Shown in pieces: positions 1 to 9,603 of a stretch of 64,000 nucleotides of DNA (positions are counted from its first letter, which is position 1; each line of letters starts with the position of its first letter). Position numbers and translations under genes: made by a program. The stretch covers positions 1,054,001-1,118,000 of the forward strand of contig NZ_CP127382.2 of NCBI RefSeq assembly GCF_003286645.3. The letters run 5' to 3'. The DNA is from Aerococcus tenax (GTDB lineage: Bacteria > Bacillota > Bacilli > Lactobacillales > Aerococcaceae). Under the pieces are notes generated by a model. It was given only the letters and a program-made list of their open reading frames with translations. It ran no database searches and had not been told where the DNA came from.

Positions 1-22
1 CAAGAAAAGGAGACAAAGCGAA

Positions 23-622
23 ATGACTGATGAAATCGATAGTAAAAAAAGCAGGCTACGTCAAAAAATCAAAACAAAACGCCAAGCCCTCCCCCAGTCT
101 TATTATCATTGGGCAAATGAAATCATTAGCCATAAATTAGTCAATTTCCCGATTTTTTACCAAGCTAAGCGTATCTTACTTTTTTCCAGTCTGCCCTTTG
201 AATTTAATACCCAAGAGCTGATTCGTTTTTGTTTTAAGCAAGGGATTCAAGTAATCCTCCCCCGAGTTCATGGAAAGTCACTTGATTTGTACTATATTGA
301 TGAATCAACCACTTATCAAAAAAGTAGGTATGGTATTTTGGAGCCTCAAGCTAATGGTCCCCAAGCTGACATTAGTATGGTTGATCTCATCATTTTACCC
401 TGCTTAAGTTGTAACCGCCAGGGTCAACGTTTAGGTTACGGTGGAGGCTATTATGACCGCCTCTTGGCTGATTTTAAAGGAATAACTATTGTTCCTTACT
501 TCGATAAACTAATGACCTCAGATATTCCTTACAAAGACTATGACATAAAAGCAGATTACATTATAAGTGAAAGTGGTATCTTTTCGACTAACGAATCAAA
601 TGATCAACTTTGCCCTGAGTAA
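23..622 (+). CDS. 5-formyltetrahydrofolate cyclo-ligase
   Basis: Converts 5-formyl-THF to 5,10-methenyl-THF with ATP in the cytoplasmic one-carbon pool. The 199-residue length fits the family. The C-terminal half carries the diagnostic GYGGGYYDR motif (about residues 138-146), preceded by a hydrophobic strand ending in LPCLS, and the N-terminus is the usual Lys/Arg-rich helix. AAAAGGAG lies 8-10 bases before the ATG. The last 35 bases overlap the convergent ybaK gene, so the final codons of both genes are shared on opposite strands. The upstream context is outside the window. Confidence 0.93.
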   Translation: MTDEIDSKKSRLRQKIKTKRQALPQSYYHWANEIISHKLVNFPIFYQAKRILLFSSLPFEFNTQELIRFCFKQGIQVILPRVHGKSLDLYYIDESTTYQKSRYGILEPQANGPQADISMVDLIILPCLSCNRQGQRLGYGGGYYDRLLADFKGITIVPYFDKLMTSDIPYKDYDIKADYIISESGIFSTNESNDQLCPE

Positions 623-1046
623 CTTCTATTAGAGCCTTAGGATCCAGCCCGATTTGTTTGCCCCGTTCACCGGCACTGACAAATATTTTCTCTTCCTTAA
701 GACAAGAGTCATTGTACCAAGTACGATATTTTTTCTTCATACCTAAAGGCGAACAACCCCCCCGTACATAGCCGGTGAGGTCCAATAGTTCCTTAACATG
801 GACTAATTCAACTCGCTTACTATTAATGACGCGGGCACATTGCTTAAGGTCAAGCTCTTGGTCAAGCGGTATCACAAATACAACGATTTCATGATCATGG
901 CTCCTGGCCACCAAGGTCTTGTAGGACGATTTCCCTGCTTGTGGTTGAAAACTACCATCTCTATATGGAATGGTGGCTTCTTCATAAGGGATCTTGGCCT
1001 GGTCTAAGAGGCGCATAGCATTGGTCTTTTTATGTTTCTTACTCAC
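588..1046 (-). CDS. ybaK: YbaK/EbsC-type Cys-tRNA(Pro) deacylase
   Basis: Trans-editing hydrolase that removes Cys mischarged onto tRNA-Pro. At 152 residues it is a stand-alone single-domain family member. The family signature GYVRGGCSPLGMKK is present around residues 92-105, together with the N-terminal AMRLLDQAKIPY segment. The start is a GTG with GGAGG 5-9 bases upstream, and it overlaps the last codons of the preceding nnrD gene by 8 bases, implying translational coupling. Members of this superfamily differ in substrate (Cys-tRNA-Pro versus Ala- or Pro-tRNA), so the exact tRNA is from family knowledge only. Confidence 0.9.
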   Translation of the reverse strand: MSKKHKKTNAMRLLDQAKIPYEEATIPYRDGSFQPQAGKSSYKTLVARSHDHEIVVFVIPLDQELDLKQCARVINSKRVELVHVKELLDLTGYVRGGCSPLGMKKKYRTWYNDSCLKEEKIFVSAGERGKQIGLDPKALIEVTQGKVDHLIR

Positions 1047-1896
1047 GTTCTGCCTCCATCTCTTTCATGACTCTGGGTAAGAGATTAGCGATTTGACTAG
1101 GACGAACAATATATTGCTCTTGGTAAATGCGGTCTGCAATATAACTATGGAGAAAGGTCGCTGCCTTTAAAGCGGCCTCATGATCTGTATATTGGCCCAT
1201 AAAGCCACAAACCATCCCAGTCAAGGTATCACCCATTCCACCGGTTGCCATACCAGGATTGCCGATAGCTAATTGATAAAATTTTGAATGGTCAGCAAAA
1301 TATAAACGGCTAGGTGCTCCTTTAAGGACCAAATTCAGTTGATATTGGTTAACGAATGATTGAATTCCTTCATTATTGTGATAGGAAATTTCACCATGCG
1401 ATAAGCGATCCCACTCCCCATAATGTGGAGTCAAAACGAGATATTTCGCCTGGGATAATTGGTCTAAGCCTTGGTCTTTTTGACTGAGAATAGAAATTGC
1501 ATCGGCATCAATAACCAATATTTTGTCAGAAATAACTTGTTTAATGAGTAACATAATCTGGTTAAAGCGCGAATGGTCGCGACCAAATCCTGGCCCGATG
1601 CCAATCACATCAGCCTTTTCAATGGCCTTCTTCAAGCTATCTTGCCTACGCCAATCACTAACCATCACTTCAGGTAAAACGCTATGGATGGCAGGCCGGT
1701 TTACTGGATCGGTAAAGACAGTCGTTAGTCCTGCCCCACTATTGACACAAGCCATCGCGGCCATCTGAATTGCCCCACCCATGGACTGGTTGCCTCCGAT
1801 CAAAACAATATTGCCGTAGTCACCCTTATATGAATTGGCTTGGCGCTTGGGAAAATGTTGAATAATTTCAGATTTATCAATTTCAACTTTCTCCAT
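1039..1896 (-). CDS. nnrD: ADP-dependent NAD(P)H-hydrate dehydratase
   Basis: Repairs damaged hydrated NAD(P)H (NADHX) using ADP. The 285-residue protein has the ribokinase-like CARKD fold: GGNQSMGGA near residue 34, the IGIGPGFGRD nucleotide segment near 97-106, and the NPGMATGGMGDTLTG catalytic/anion-hole motif around 213-227. It lacks the N-terminal NnrE epimerase domain found in fused family members, so the epimerase must be elsewhere if present. AAAGGGATGAG precedes the ATG. It is upstream of, and coupled to, ybaK, and is separated from gdhA by a terminator. Confidence 0.93.
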   Translation of the reverse strand: MEKVEIDKSEIIQHFPKRQANSYKGDYGNIVLIGGNQSMGGAIQMAAMACVNSGAGLTTVFTDPVNRPAIHSVLPEVMVSDWRRQDSLKKAIEKADVIGIGPGFGRDHSRFNQIMLLIKQVISDKILVIDADAISILSQKDQGLDQLSQAKYLVLTPHYGEWDRLSHGEISYHNNEGIQSFVNQYQLNLVLKGAPSRLYFADHSKFYQLAIGNPGMATGGMGDTLTGMVCGFMGQYTDHEAALKAATFLHSYIADRIYQEQYIVRPSQIANLLPRVMKEMEAERE

Positions 1897-1937
1897 TTGC
1901 TCATCCCTTTCTCTTTGCCCAGTATAATTTGATTACG

Positions 1938-1968
1938 AAAAAGAGCGATTTTAATCATCGCTCTTTTT
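1938..1968 (-). terminator. Rho-independent terminator of gdhA
   Basis: The inverted repeat AAAAAGAGCGAT / ATCGCTCTTTTT with a 7-base loop ends in a T run on the minus strand. It starts 26 bases after the gdhA stop codon. The A-rich other arm would let it act on both strands. Confidence 0.88.
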
Positions 1969-1993
1969 CAACAATATACTCTTTTTAAAAGGA

Positions 1994-3421
<1,428 letters not shown>

Positions 3422-3459
3422 TTATAGCAGATAACGGACTAGATGTCAGACAATTCTGA

Positions 3460-3972
3460 TTATGAAAGCGAATTCTTTTCTTTGCTCTGTTTTTCCTTCT
3501 CACAATTGAGTAAATTTTGTTGATGAAGTTGATGGAAGAAGTCATCTTCTAACTGCCTTTTCCAGACCGTTACCCCGGTTTTTTGGTAGAGTTCCAGGGC
3601 GTAAGGATGATTATGGTAGTCATAGAGATAGGAAACTTTTTTTATTCCAGCTTGAATAATTTGCTTAGTACAAGGCAAGCAAGGAAAATGCGTCACATAG
3701 ATTTCAGCGCCCTCAGTAGAAACACCAAATTTAGCGCACTGAATAATCGCATTCATTTCAGCGTGGATCGTGCGCACACAATGTCCATCTTCCAAGTAAC
3801 ATCCCCCTTCACTACAATGGGTCTCTCCGCTGACAGAACCATTATAGCCTCCAGCAATAACACGATTATCTCTAACGATCACAGCGCCCACCATCAAACG
3901 GTCACAAGTGCTCCGCATCGATAAAACCAAGGCTTGTGATAAAAAATACTGATCCCAAGGTATACGCTTCAT
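3460..3972 (-). CDS. comEB: dCMP deaminase (ComEB family)
   Basis: Zinc deaminase that turns dCMP into dUMP for thymidylate synthesis. The 170-residue protein shows the HAEMNAI zinc/proton-shuttle motif and the PCLPC zinc motif, both in the expected order, plus a second Cys/His cluster (THCSEGGCY, then GHC) typical of dCMP deaminases. I chose the ATG at 3972: AGGGGGA lies 7 bases upstream, whereas the longer frame to 4002 would begin inside the probable -10 box at 4001-4006. Despite the Bacillus name, no competence gene is adjacent. Confidence 0.93.
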   Translation of the reverse strand: MKRIPWDQYFLSQALVLSMRSTCDRLMVGAVIVRDNRVIAGGYNGSVSGETHCSEGGCYLEDGHCVRTIHAEMNAIIQCAKFGVSTEGAEIYVTHFPCLPCTKQIIQAGIKKVSYLYDYHNHPYALELYQKTGVTVWKRQLEDDFFHQLHQQNLLNCEKEKQSKEKNSLS

Positions 3973-4000
3973 GACTATCCCCCTATTTCTTGATACCCTC

Positions 4001-4009
4001 ATTATACCA
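4001..4009 (-). promoter_or_regulatory. extended -10 promoter of comEB
   Basis: The minus strand reads TGGTATAAT, a full extended -10 with no good -35. Transcription would begin near 3994, leaving a short leader before the ATG at 3972. This rules out the upstream start codon at 4002. Confidence 0.6.
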
Positions 4010-4087
4010 AAGCTTAGAGTCTTGAAAAGAAATGAAAACGTTAAATATCAAATTATGCTTCTTGTAAAATTGCTATAAAAAGTAAAG

Positions 4088-4126
4088 AAAAACCCTCCTA
4101 ACTACTCGAAGTATAGTTGGGAGGGC
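4088..4126 (-). terminator. terminator of the LPXTG surface-protein gene
   Basis: The hairpin has arms CCCTCCTAACTA and TAGTTGGGAGGG. On the minus strand it is followed by GGTTTTTC. It lies about 100 bases past the stop codon of the surface-protein gene. Confidence 0.8.
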
Positions 4127-4222
4127 TTGCTTTAACTAGACATATTTCTATTTGAAACTTCGCTTAAAACGAATTACTAAGTATAAGTAGTCACTAAATA
4201 AAGTATCTGTAAAAGTAAAAAA

Positions 4223-7200
4223 TTAAATCTTTCTTTTCTTAAAGACTCTAACACCTACTAGAGTAAGAGCTAGCCCAAAAACTGATGTCAGTGAAGATGA
4301 GCCGATAGACCCAGTCTTAGGTAAACTAGATGAAACATTCGTTGGTGTAGTAGCTAACTGAGTATAATCACTTGGATTATCAAAAGAAGCGTCTCCTTCT
4401 TTTTCACTTTCCTTAGCTTGTGTGTTCTGAGTAGAAATTTTCTTGCTGGTTTCTGGTAACACTTCTACTACCTTGTCAACTGAATCTACTTTCTTAGCCT
4501 TCTCATTCGTTTGGCGGCTATTATGTTCTTGAACAGGTTTTTTAATATCCTGTAACTTCACATAGATATAGGTGACTTCTTGCTTGATATTCTCGATGTA
4601 TTGGCCTTGCGTACTCTTACCTGCCTTATCAAAGTGTGCTCCATTCTTAGCTTCCACTTTCACTAAGCGGTAACCGGACTTATCTTTTTTAGAAGTGATG
4701 TATTGTTCAGTTGATTTTCCACTAGTTTCTGGAATATCTACTAGCTCATCAATTGAAACAACTTTTCCTTCTTCATCAACTGTTTGATAGATATGGTGTT
4801 CTTGGAAGATTCCTTTTTCTTCTACTGGTGCTTCTTCTTGAACTCTTTCGTAGATATAAGTCACTTCTTGTTTGGTATTTTCAACATAGTTGGCTTTGGT
4901 TTCAGCACCATTCTTGTCGAATTGGCCACCATTTTTTGCTTCAACTCTAGCCAGTTTATAGCCAGCTTTATCCTTCTTAGAAGTGGTGTAAGTTTCATCG
5001 GATTTTCCTTCAGTAGTCTTACCGTCCTCTTTTGAATCTTCAGAAAACACATTTCCGTTCTTATCAACAGTTCTATAAATATGGTGTTCTTGGAAGGAGC
5101 CTTTCTTCTCAACTGGTGCTTCTTCTTGAACTCTTTCGTAGATATAAGTCACTTCTTGTTTAATGTTGTCAACGTAGTTGCCTTTAGTTTCGGCACCGTT
5201 CTTATCAAACTTGCCGCCATTCTTACCTTCAATTTTAACCAGTTTATAGCCAGCCTTGTCCTTTTTGGAGGTAGTGTAGTGTTCAGAAGATTTTCCTTCA
5301 GAAGTTTCACCATCGGTGACTTCATCGGTTGAAAGGATATTTCCATTTTTATCAACGGTTCTATAGATATGATGTTCTTGGAAGGAGCCTTTTTCTTCTT
5401 GAACTTTTTCATAGATGTAGGTGACTTCTTGCTTGGTATTGCCTACGTAATTGGATTTAGTTTCAGCACCATTCTTGTCGAATTGGCCACCATTTTTTGC
5501 TTCAACTCTAACCAGTTTATAGCCAGCTTTATCCTTCTTAGAAGTGGTGTAAGTTTCGTCTGATTTACCTTCAGTAGTCTTACCATTTTCTTTGGAATCT
5601 TCTGAAATCACATTTCCGTTCTTATCAACAGTTCTATAAATATGGTGTTCTTGGAAGGAGCCTTTCTTCTCAACTGGTGCTTCTTCTTGAACTCTTTCGT
5701 AGATATAAGTCACTTCTTGTTTGGTATTTTCAACATAGTTGGCTTTGGTTTCAGCACCATTCTTGTCGAACTTCCCACCATTTTTACCTTCAACTTTAAC
5801 CAGTTTATAGCCAGGCTTGTCCTTTTTGGAGGTGGTGTATTGATTATAAGATTTTCCTTCGCTGACCTCACCTTGGGTAACCCCATCGATTGAAAGGATG
5901 TTACCCTTCTTATCAACTGTTCTGTAAATGTGGTGTTCTTGGAAGCTACCCTTAGTTTTTTGAACCCGTTCATATACATAGGTGACTTCTAATTTCTTGT
6001 CGGAAATATAGTTACCTTTAGTTTCTTGACCATCTTTGGAGAACTTTACCCCAGATTTCTTGGAATCTTCGTTACTTGGAGTAACGGAAACTAGTTTGTA
6101 ACCATCCTTGTCTTGTTTTGAGGTAGTATAGCTTTGGTCAGATTTACCAGTTGTCACTTCATTATCTTTTCTGTCCTCAGTCGAAATCACATTACCCTCT
6201 TCATCTACAGTGCGGTAAATGTGGTGTTCTTGGAAGGAACCTTTCTTCTCAACTGGTGCTTCTTCTTGAACTTTTTCGTAGATGTAGGTGACTTCCTGCT
6301 TGGTGTTGTCAACGTAGTTTGCTTTGGTTTCAGCACCGTTTTTATCGAATTGACCACCATTTTTACCTTCAACTTTAACCAGTTTATAGCCAGGCTTATC
6401 CTTCTTAGAGGTGGTGTAAGTTTCATCGGATTTACCTTCAGTAGTCTCACCATCTTCTTTGGAATCTTCTGAAATTACATTCCCGTTTTTATCTACAGTT
6501 CGGTAAATATGATGTTCTTGGAAAGAACCCTTTTCTTCTTGAACTCTTTCGTAGATGTAAGTTACTTCTTGTTTAGTGTTGTCAACATAATTACCTTTGG
6601 TTTCCGCACCGTTCTTATCAAACTTGCCACCATTTCTGCCTTCAACTCTAACCAGTTTGTAACCAGGCTTGTCTTTCTTAGAAGTAGTGTATTTTTCTGA
6701 AGATTTCCCCTCAGTAGTCTTACTGTCTTCTTTAGAATCTTCGGAAATCACATTGCCGTTTTTATCAACCGTTCTGTAGATATGGTGCTCTTGGAAGGAA
6801 CCTTTTTCTTCTTGGACTTTTTCATAAATATAGGTGACTTCTTGTTTAGTGTTGTCAACATAGTTGGCTTTGGTTTCGCCACCATTCTTATCAAACTTAC
6901 CACCATTTTTAGCTTCTACCTTAACCAGTTTGTAGCCAGGCTTATCTTTCTTGGAGGTAGTGTAAGTTTCTGAAGATTTCCCCTCAGTAGTCTTACTGTC
7001 TTCTTTGGAATCTTCAGAGATCACATTGCCATTCTTATCTACGGTTCTATAAATATGGTGTTCTTGGAAAGAGCCTTTAGGTTTATTGATTCGCTCATAC
7101 CAATAAGTGATCTCTTTCCCTGCAGGTTGCCAGCCGCTAGTCCAGTAGGATAATCTTTGACCTTTTGGCATATCGTTAAATTTATAACGCGTTTTTCCAT

Positions 7201-8632
7201 CATTAGAGAATGATAAAATTCCTTTGTTATCTTTCCATAAGAAATTGACACCGATGTACTTAGCATCTGACTTCACCCCTGCCACTGATGAAGCGATTGG
7301 TTCTGAAACATATACTTGGTAATCATTTTCTTGCACTTTTCCTTTGTTTACTAGTTCAACGACTTTTTTATCAACCGTCTTATAGTTTCTGATTGGAAGT
7401 TTAACTCCTGTAGCCTTATCCCACATTTCAATGACAATATCACCATTATCATTAACCACTGTACGACGAACAACAAATTTTCTAGAAACACTAGCTGCGT
7501 TATTATCAATCGTATTGACTATTGAAAAACCCTTACCGGCCCAATAAGTACCATTGATCTTACCTTCAGGATAGTTGGATGCTTTGACCAAACGATAATC
7601 GTCTTTATTAAACTCTTTATAAAAACGTTCTTTCGAACTGTTAGTAATATAGCTATCTCCTACAAAAGCAGGGAATTCTTGGGAAGGAGCTAATTGTTTT
7701 TTCGTTCCAACTTCTAAATAATTGACCAAAACCTTTGTCTTATGTGGCAATGATTGGTTGTATTCGTCATGGGCCCCATTATGGTATTCGTATTTATCAG
7801 GAATAACAGTTTTAACTGCTGCTGCATACAAACTCTTCGCAGAATATTTATTTGTCCGCTTCCAATCTCTGGCACGGTCAAATACTAAATATTCTCCGTT
7901 TTCATCCACTTTGAATTTTACTTTAGGTAAGTTGGCCTTAGAGAAGTTTGCATCCTGACCAAAGAGAGGAAGGGGTATCTCACCATTCTTATCTAATTTA
8001 TAAGTATTAATCAGCTTCTTATTCTTGTCATAAACACTTCCTTCATATTTATTTGTCTTTAAATTAGTGTTCACAGCAATGTAATAAGCATCTTTCTCTC
8101 CCGATTGATCCGAGAGAGCGAAAACATTTGTGACACGTTTATCTGCATCATCTGCTTTTACAAAACCGACTGTTTCAGGTAATTTTGCGGGGCTTACCTT
8201 GTTATATTTTATAGGATCTTCATCATACTTAAGTTCTGTGCCTTCCACTTCAGGATCCCTTACAAAGTGCGTGACTTTTAAATTGGAATCACTTGCGGTT
8301 GGCATAGGATCTTTAGCGTTTGTAGGCGCTGCTGTTTTAACTTCTTGAGATTTTTCAGCTTTGTTTAGAGAATTTTTATTAGTGTCTATATTTTCTGGCG
8401 CTCCACCAGCATTATAAAAACTCACTTTATCAGGTAAGTTCTCATTTTTTTCACCAGTTAAAGACGGAGCTTCTTCCTCTCTAGCGTGGCTAAGTGTATT
8501 GTCAGTATTAGAAATTTCGTCCGCATAAACAGGCCCTCCTTGAGCAAACAAAAGAGTAGCAATTAATACAGAACCAACACCCACAGATAATTTTCTGATA
8601 GAGAATCGCTGTCTTTTTTCATAATTATTCAT
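4223..8632 (-). CDS. YSIRK/LPXTG wall-anchored repeat protein (MucBP-like repeats)
   Basis: Large cell-surface protein of 1469 residues, probably an adhesin. The N-terminus has a YSIRK-type signal (FSIRKLSVGVGS, about residues 10-21) and a hydrophobic core ending near residue 32. Residues about 40-515 form a non-repetitive region of unknown fold. Nine tandem repeats of 91-97 residues follow (about 519-1362), each with an F-Q-E-H-H-I-Y start, a Y-T-T-S-K centre and a V-T-Y-I-Y end, resembling MucBP-type domains. A low-complexity stalk, LPKTG (1437-1441), a membrane segment and KKRKI end the protein. The start at 8632 has AAGGAG upstream; an upstream in-frame start at 8683 lacks this. No sortase lies in the window. 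The ligand cannot be told from sequence. Confidence 0.93.
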   Translation of the reverse strand: MNNYEKRQRFSIRKLSVGVGSVLIATLLFAQGGPVYADEISNTDNTLSHAREEEAPSLTGEKNENLPDKVSFYNAGGAPENIDTNKNSLNKAEKSQEVKTAAPTNAKDPMPTASDSNLKVTHFVRDPEVEGTELKYDEDPIKYNKVSPAKLPETVGFVKADDADKRVTNVFALSDQSGEKDAYYIAVNTNLKTNKYEGSVYDKNKKLINTYKLDKNGEIPLPLFGQDANFSKANLPKVKFKVDENGEYLVFDRARDWKRTNKYSAKSLYAAAVKTVIPDKYEYHNGAHDEYNQSLPHKTKVLVNYLEVGTKKQLAPSQEFPAFVGDSYITNSSKERFYKEFNKDDYRLVKASNYPEGKINGTYWAGKGFSIVNTIDNNAASVSRKFVVRRTVVNDNGDIVIEMWDKATGVKLPIRNYKTVDKKVVELVNKGKVQENDYQVYVSEPIASSVAGVKSDAKYIGVNFLWKDNKGILSFSNDGKTRYKFNDMPKGQRLSYWTSGWQPAGKEITYWYERINKPKGSFQEHHIYRTVDKNGNVISEDSKEDSKTTEGKSSETYTTSKKDKPGYKLVKVEAKNGGKFDKNGGETKANYVDNTKQEVTYIYEKVQEEKGSFQEHHIYRTVDKNGNVISEDSKEDSKTTEGKSSEKYTTSKKDKPGYKLVRVEGRNGGKFDKNGAETKGNYVDNTKQEVTYIYERVQEEKGSFQEHHIYRTVDKNGNVISEDSKEDGETTEGKSDETYTTSKKDKPGYKLVKVEGKNGGQFDKNGAETKANYVDNTKQEVTYIYEKVQEEAPVEKKGSFQEHHIYRTVDEEGNVISTEDRKDNEVTTGKSDQSYTTSKQDKDGYKLVSVTPSNEDSKKSGVKFSKDGQETKGNYISDKKLEVTYVYERVQKTKGSFQEHHIYRTVDKKGNILSIDGVTQGEVSEGKSYNQYTTSKKDKPGYKLVKVEGKNGGKFDKNGAETKANYVENTKQEVTYIYERVQEEAPVEKKGSFQEHHIYRTVDKNGNVISEDSKENGKTTEGKSDETYTTSKKDKAGYKLVRVEAKNGGQFDKNGAETKSNYVGNTKQEVTYIYEKVQEEKGSFQEHHIYRTVDKNGNILSTDEVTDGETSEGKSSEHYTTSKKDKAGYKLVKIEGKNGGKFDKNGAETKGNYVDNIKQEVTYIYERVQEEAPVEKKGSFQEHHIYRTVDKNGNVFSEDSKEDGKTTEGKSDETYTTSKKDKAGYKLARVEAKNGGQFDKNGAETKANYVENTKQEVTYIYERVQEEAPVEEKGIFQEHHIYQTVDEEGKVVSIDELVDIPETSGKSTEQYITSKKDKSGYRLVKVEAKNGAHFDKAGKSTQGQYIENIKQEVTYIYVKLQDIKKPVQEHNSRQTNEKAKKVDSVDKVVEVLPETSKKISTQNTQAKESEKEGDASFDNPSDYTQLATTPTNVSSSLPKTGSIGSSSLTSVFGLALTLVGVRVFKKRKI
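4310..4324 (-). other. LPKTG sortase anchor motif
   Basis: These codons spell Leu-Pro-Lys-Thr-Gly. A hydrophobic stretch of about 20 residues and a KKRK tail follow, as needed for cleavage and wall attachment by a housekeeping sortase. Confidence 0.93.
4544..7078 (-). repeat. nine tandem coding repeats of about 273-291 bp
   Basis: Consecutive units encode near-identical segments of 91-97 residues. Eight begin with KGSFQEHHIY and the last with KGIFQEHHIY. Units 3, 5, 7 and 8 end with an extra APVE linker; units 1, 2, 4 and 6 do not. Unit 4 is the most diverged and carries a short insertion. A degenerate partial tenth unit (PVQEHNSRQT) follows unit 9. The DNA is close enough between units to allow recombination and copy-number change. 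Confidence 0.93.
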
Positions 8633-8889
8633 ATTTTTGTTATTCTCCTTATAATATTTATAAATTATGATTATATTATACACAATTAGGGTGTTTTTAA
8701 AAGCGGTTTTATAAGTCTTTGATGTTAAAATTAAAAAAATAATACACCGTAAGGAGCCTATCGCTTCTATGTGATTTTGTACAATTTATAAGGCATACAT
8801 TCTAATCCAGGGAATACTATTCCTAAGTTATAAATGTGATTTTTTTATCGAGTTTTTTATATTATCTATTCCCTATGGTAAAAAAGAAA

Positions 8890-8920
8890 GCGCTAGAACT
8901 CTGGTGAAAGCTTCTAGCGC
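8890..8920 (-). terminator. GC-rich hairpin, possible second terminator
   Basis: GCGCTAGAA and TTCTAGCGC form a 9-bp perfect stem over a 13-base spacer. On the minus strand it is followed by TTTCTTTTTT. It lies about 75 bases beyond the terminator at 8997-9027, so it may be a backup terminator protecting the surface-protein promoter. Confidence 0.5.
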
Positions 8921-8996
8921 AAAATATAATTTAAATTCGATCGATCTTGTTTAGTATAAAATTTTTCACGTTCTTTTTGTCAAAATAATAGCCAAT

Positions 8997-9027
8997 AAAA
9001 AAGACTGTGATAGGCTCACAGTCTTTT
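8997..9027 (-). terminator. terminator after the PNPOx-family gene
   Basis: AAAAAGACTGTGA and TCACAGTCTTTT pair over a 5-base loop. It begins 14 bases past the stop codon of the minus-strand gene. Confidence 0.87.
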
Positions 9028-9040
9028 CGAACGTTCTTAA

Positions 9041-9463
9041 TTATTCACCAAAAGAAAATTCTTCTTTAACGTGATTTTGAAGGTGTTGGTATGAACCTTC
9101 GCCTTCATATAATTGGAAGGCTTGAACGGTTGCACGTTCTTCTTCATCTGGGTAAACATCTTGTACAAATGGGTTGTCTTTCAAGATTGCTTCAAGATGT
9201 TCTTTACCAATTTCACGAACAGTACCTTGTAAACGAATCACTTCAATGCCGTCTTCTTTTAACATACCAGTAATCGCAATTTTAGGATTATTGGTTAATT
9301 GTTTATAGAAGTTAGTGGTAGGAGCAGTCATGAAGAATACCCCGTGTTCATTCGCTACACCAACATTAGCGTAACGTGCATCTGCTTCTCCGTCTTCATT
9401 AACTGTTGAGAAAACACACGCTCCAATATTTTCAAGAACATTCATATAATCTTTTAATTCCAT
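9041..9463 (-). CDS. pyridoxamine 5'-phosphate oxidase family protein
   Basis: Small flavin-binding split-barrel protein of 140 residues. The N-terminal YMNVLENIGACVFSTVNEDGEADARYANVG pattern, the MTAPTTNFYKQLTNNPKIAITG central strand pair and a following IRLQGTVREIG segment are typical of the PNPOx-like fold that binds FMN or F420-type cofactors. True PdxH enzymes are longer, so vitamin B6 synthesis is unlikely. The substrate is unknown. It is transcribed alone, with AAAGGA upstream of the ATG and its own terminator, and is divergent from rqcH. Confidence 0.8.
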   Translation of the reverse strand: MELKDYMNVLENIGACVFSTVNEDGEADARYANVGVANEHGVFFMTAPTTNFYKQLTNNPKIAITGMLKEDGIEVIRLQGTVREIGKEHLEAILKDNPFVQDVYPDEEERATVQAFQLYEGEGSYQHLQNHVKEEFSFGE

Positions 9464-9568
9464 ATAATCATTCCTTTCTCATTACTTTATCATCATTATA
9501 GCATAATTAAATTATAAACAAAAAGATAAGGCTTACAATCAAGGTTTTTAGTAATTCCTGGGCTTCTT

Positions 9569-9577
9569 TGTTATAAT
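9569..9577 (+). promoter_or_regulatory. extended -10 promoter of rqcH
   Basis: TGTTATAAT reads as an extended -10. The -35 region is poor. It lies 26 bases before the rqcH ATG, which has AGGTGA upstream. Confidence 0.55.
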
Positions 9578-9603
9578 AATAAGCTAGGAAAGTAGGTGAT
9601 TCC

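Larger units (their letters stand above)
8633..9040. other. non-coding gap of about 400 bases upstream of the surface-protein gene
   Basis: It holds a probable -10 (TATAAT on the minus strand, 8675-8680) for the surface-protein gene with no good -35. It also holds a short palindrome GGAATA-C-TATTCC at 8811-8823, a hairpin at 8890-8920 and a terminator at 8997-9027. No open frame with a convincing ribosome binding site is present. The region is very AT-rich. Confidence 0.6.

Noticed and set aside
3973..4002. Upstream start for the dCMP deaminase
   Set aside because: The codon lies on the probable -10 box, and the ATG at 3972 has the ribosome site.
4033..4046. TGAAAACGTTAAAT, close to a CcpA cre site, upstream of comEB
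   Set aside because: Two mismatches at the conserved 3' end and no link of dCMP deaminase with carbon control.
4753..6973. Plus-strand open frames of 60-110 codons opposite the surface-protein repeats
   Set aside because: They recur with the repeat period, have no ribosome sites and mirror the codon pattern of the repeat gene; they are antisense shadows.
4544..7078. Regularly spaced repeats that could suggest a CRISPR array
   Set aside because: The units are about 280 bp, contiguous and coding, with no unique spacers.
8875..8907. 10-codon frame starting with MVKKKALELW
   Set aside because: No ribosome site, and it runs into the hairpin at 8890-8920.
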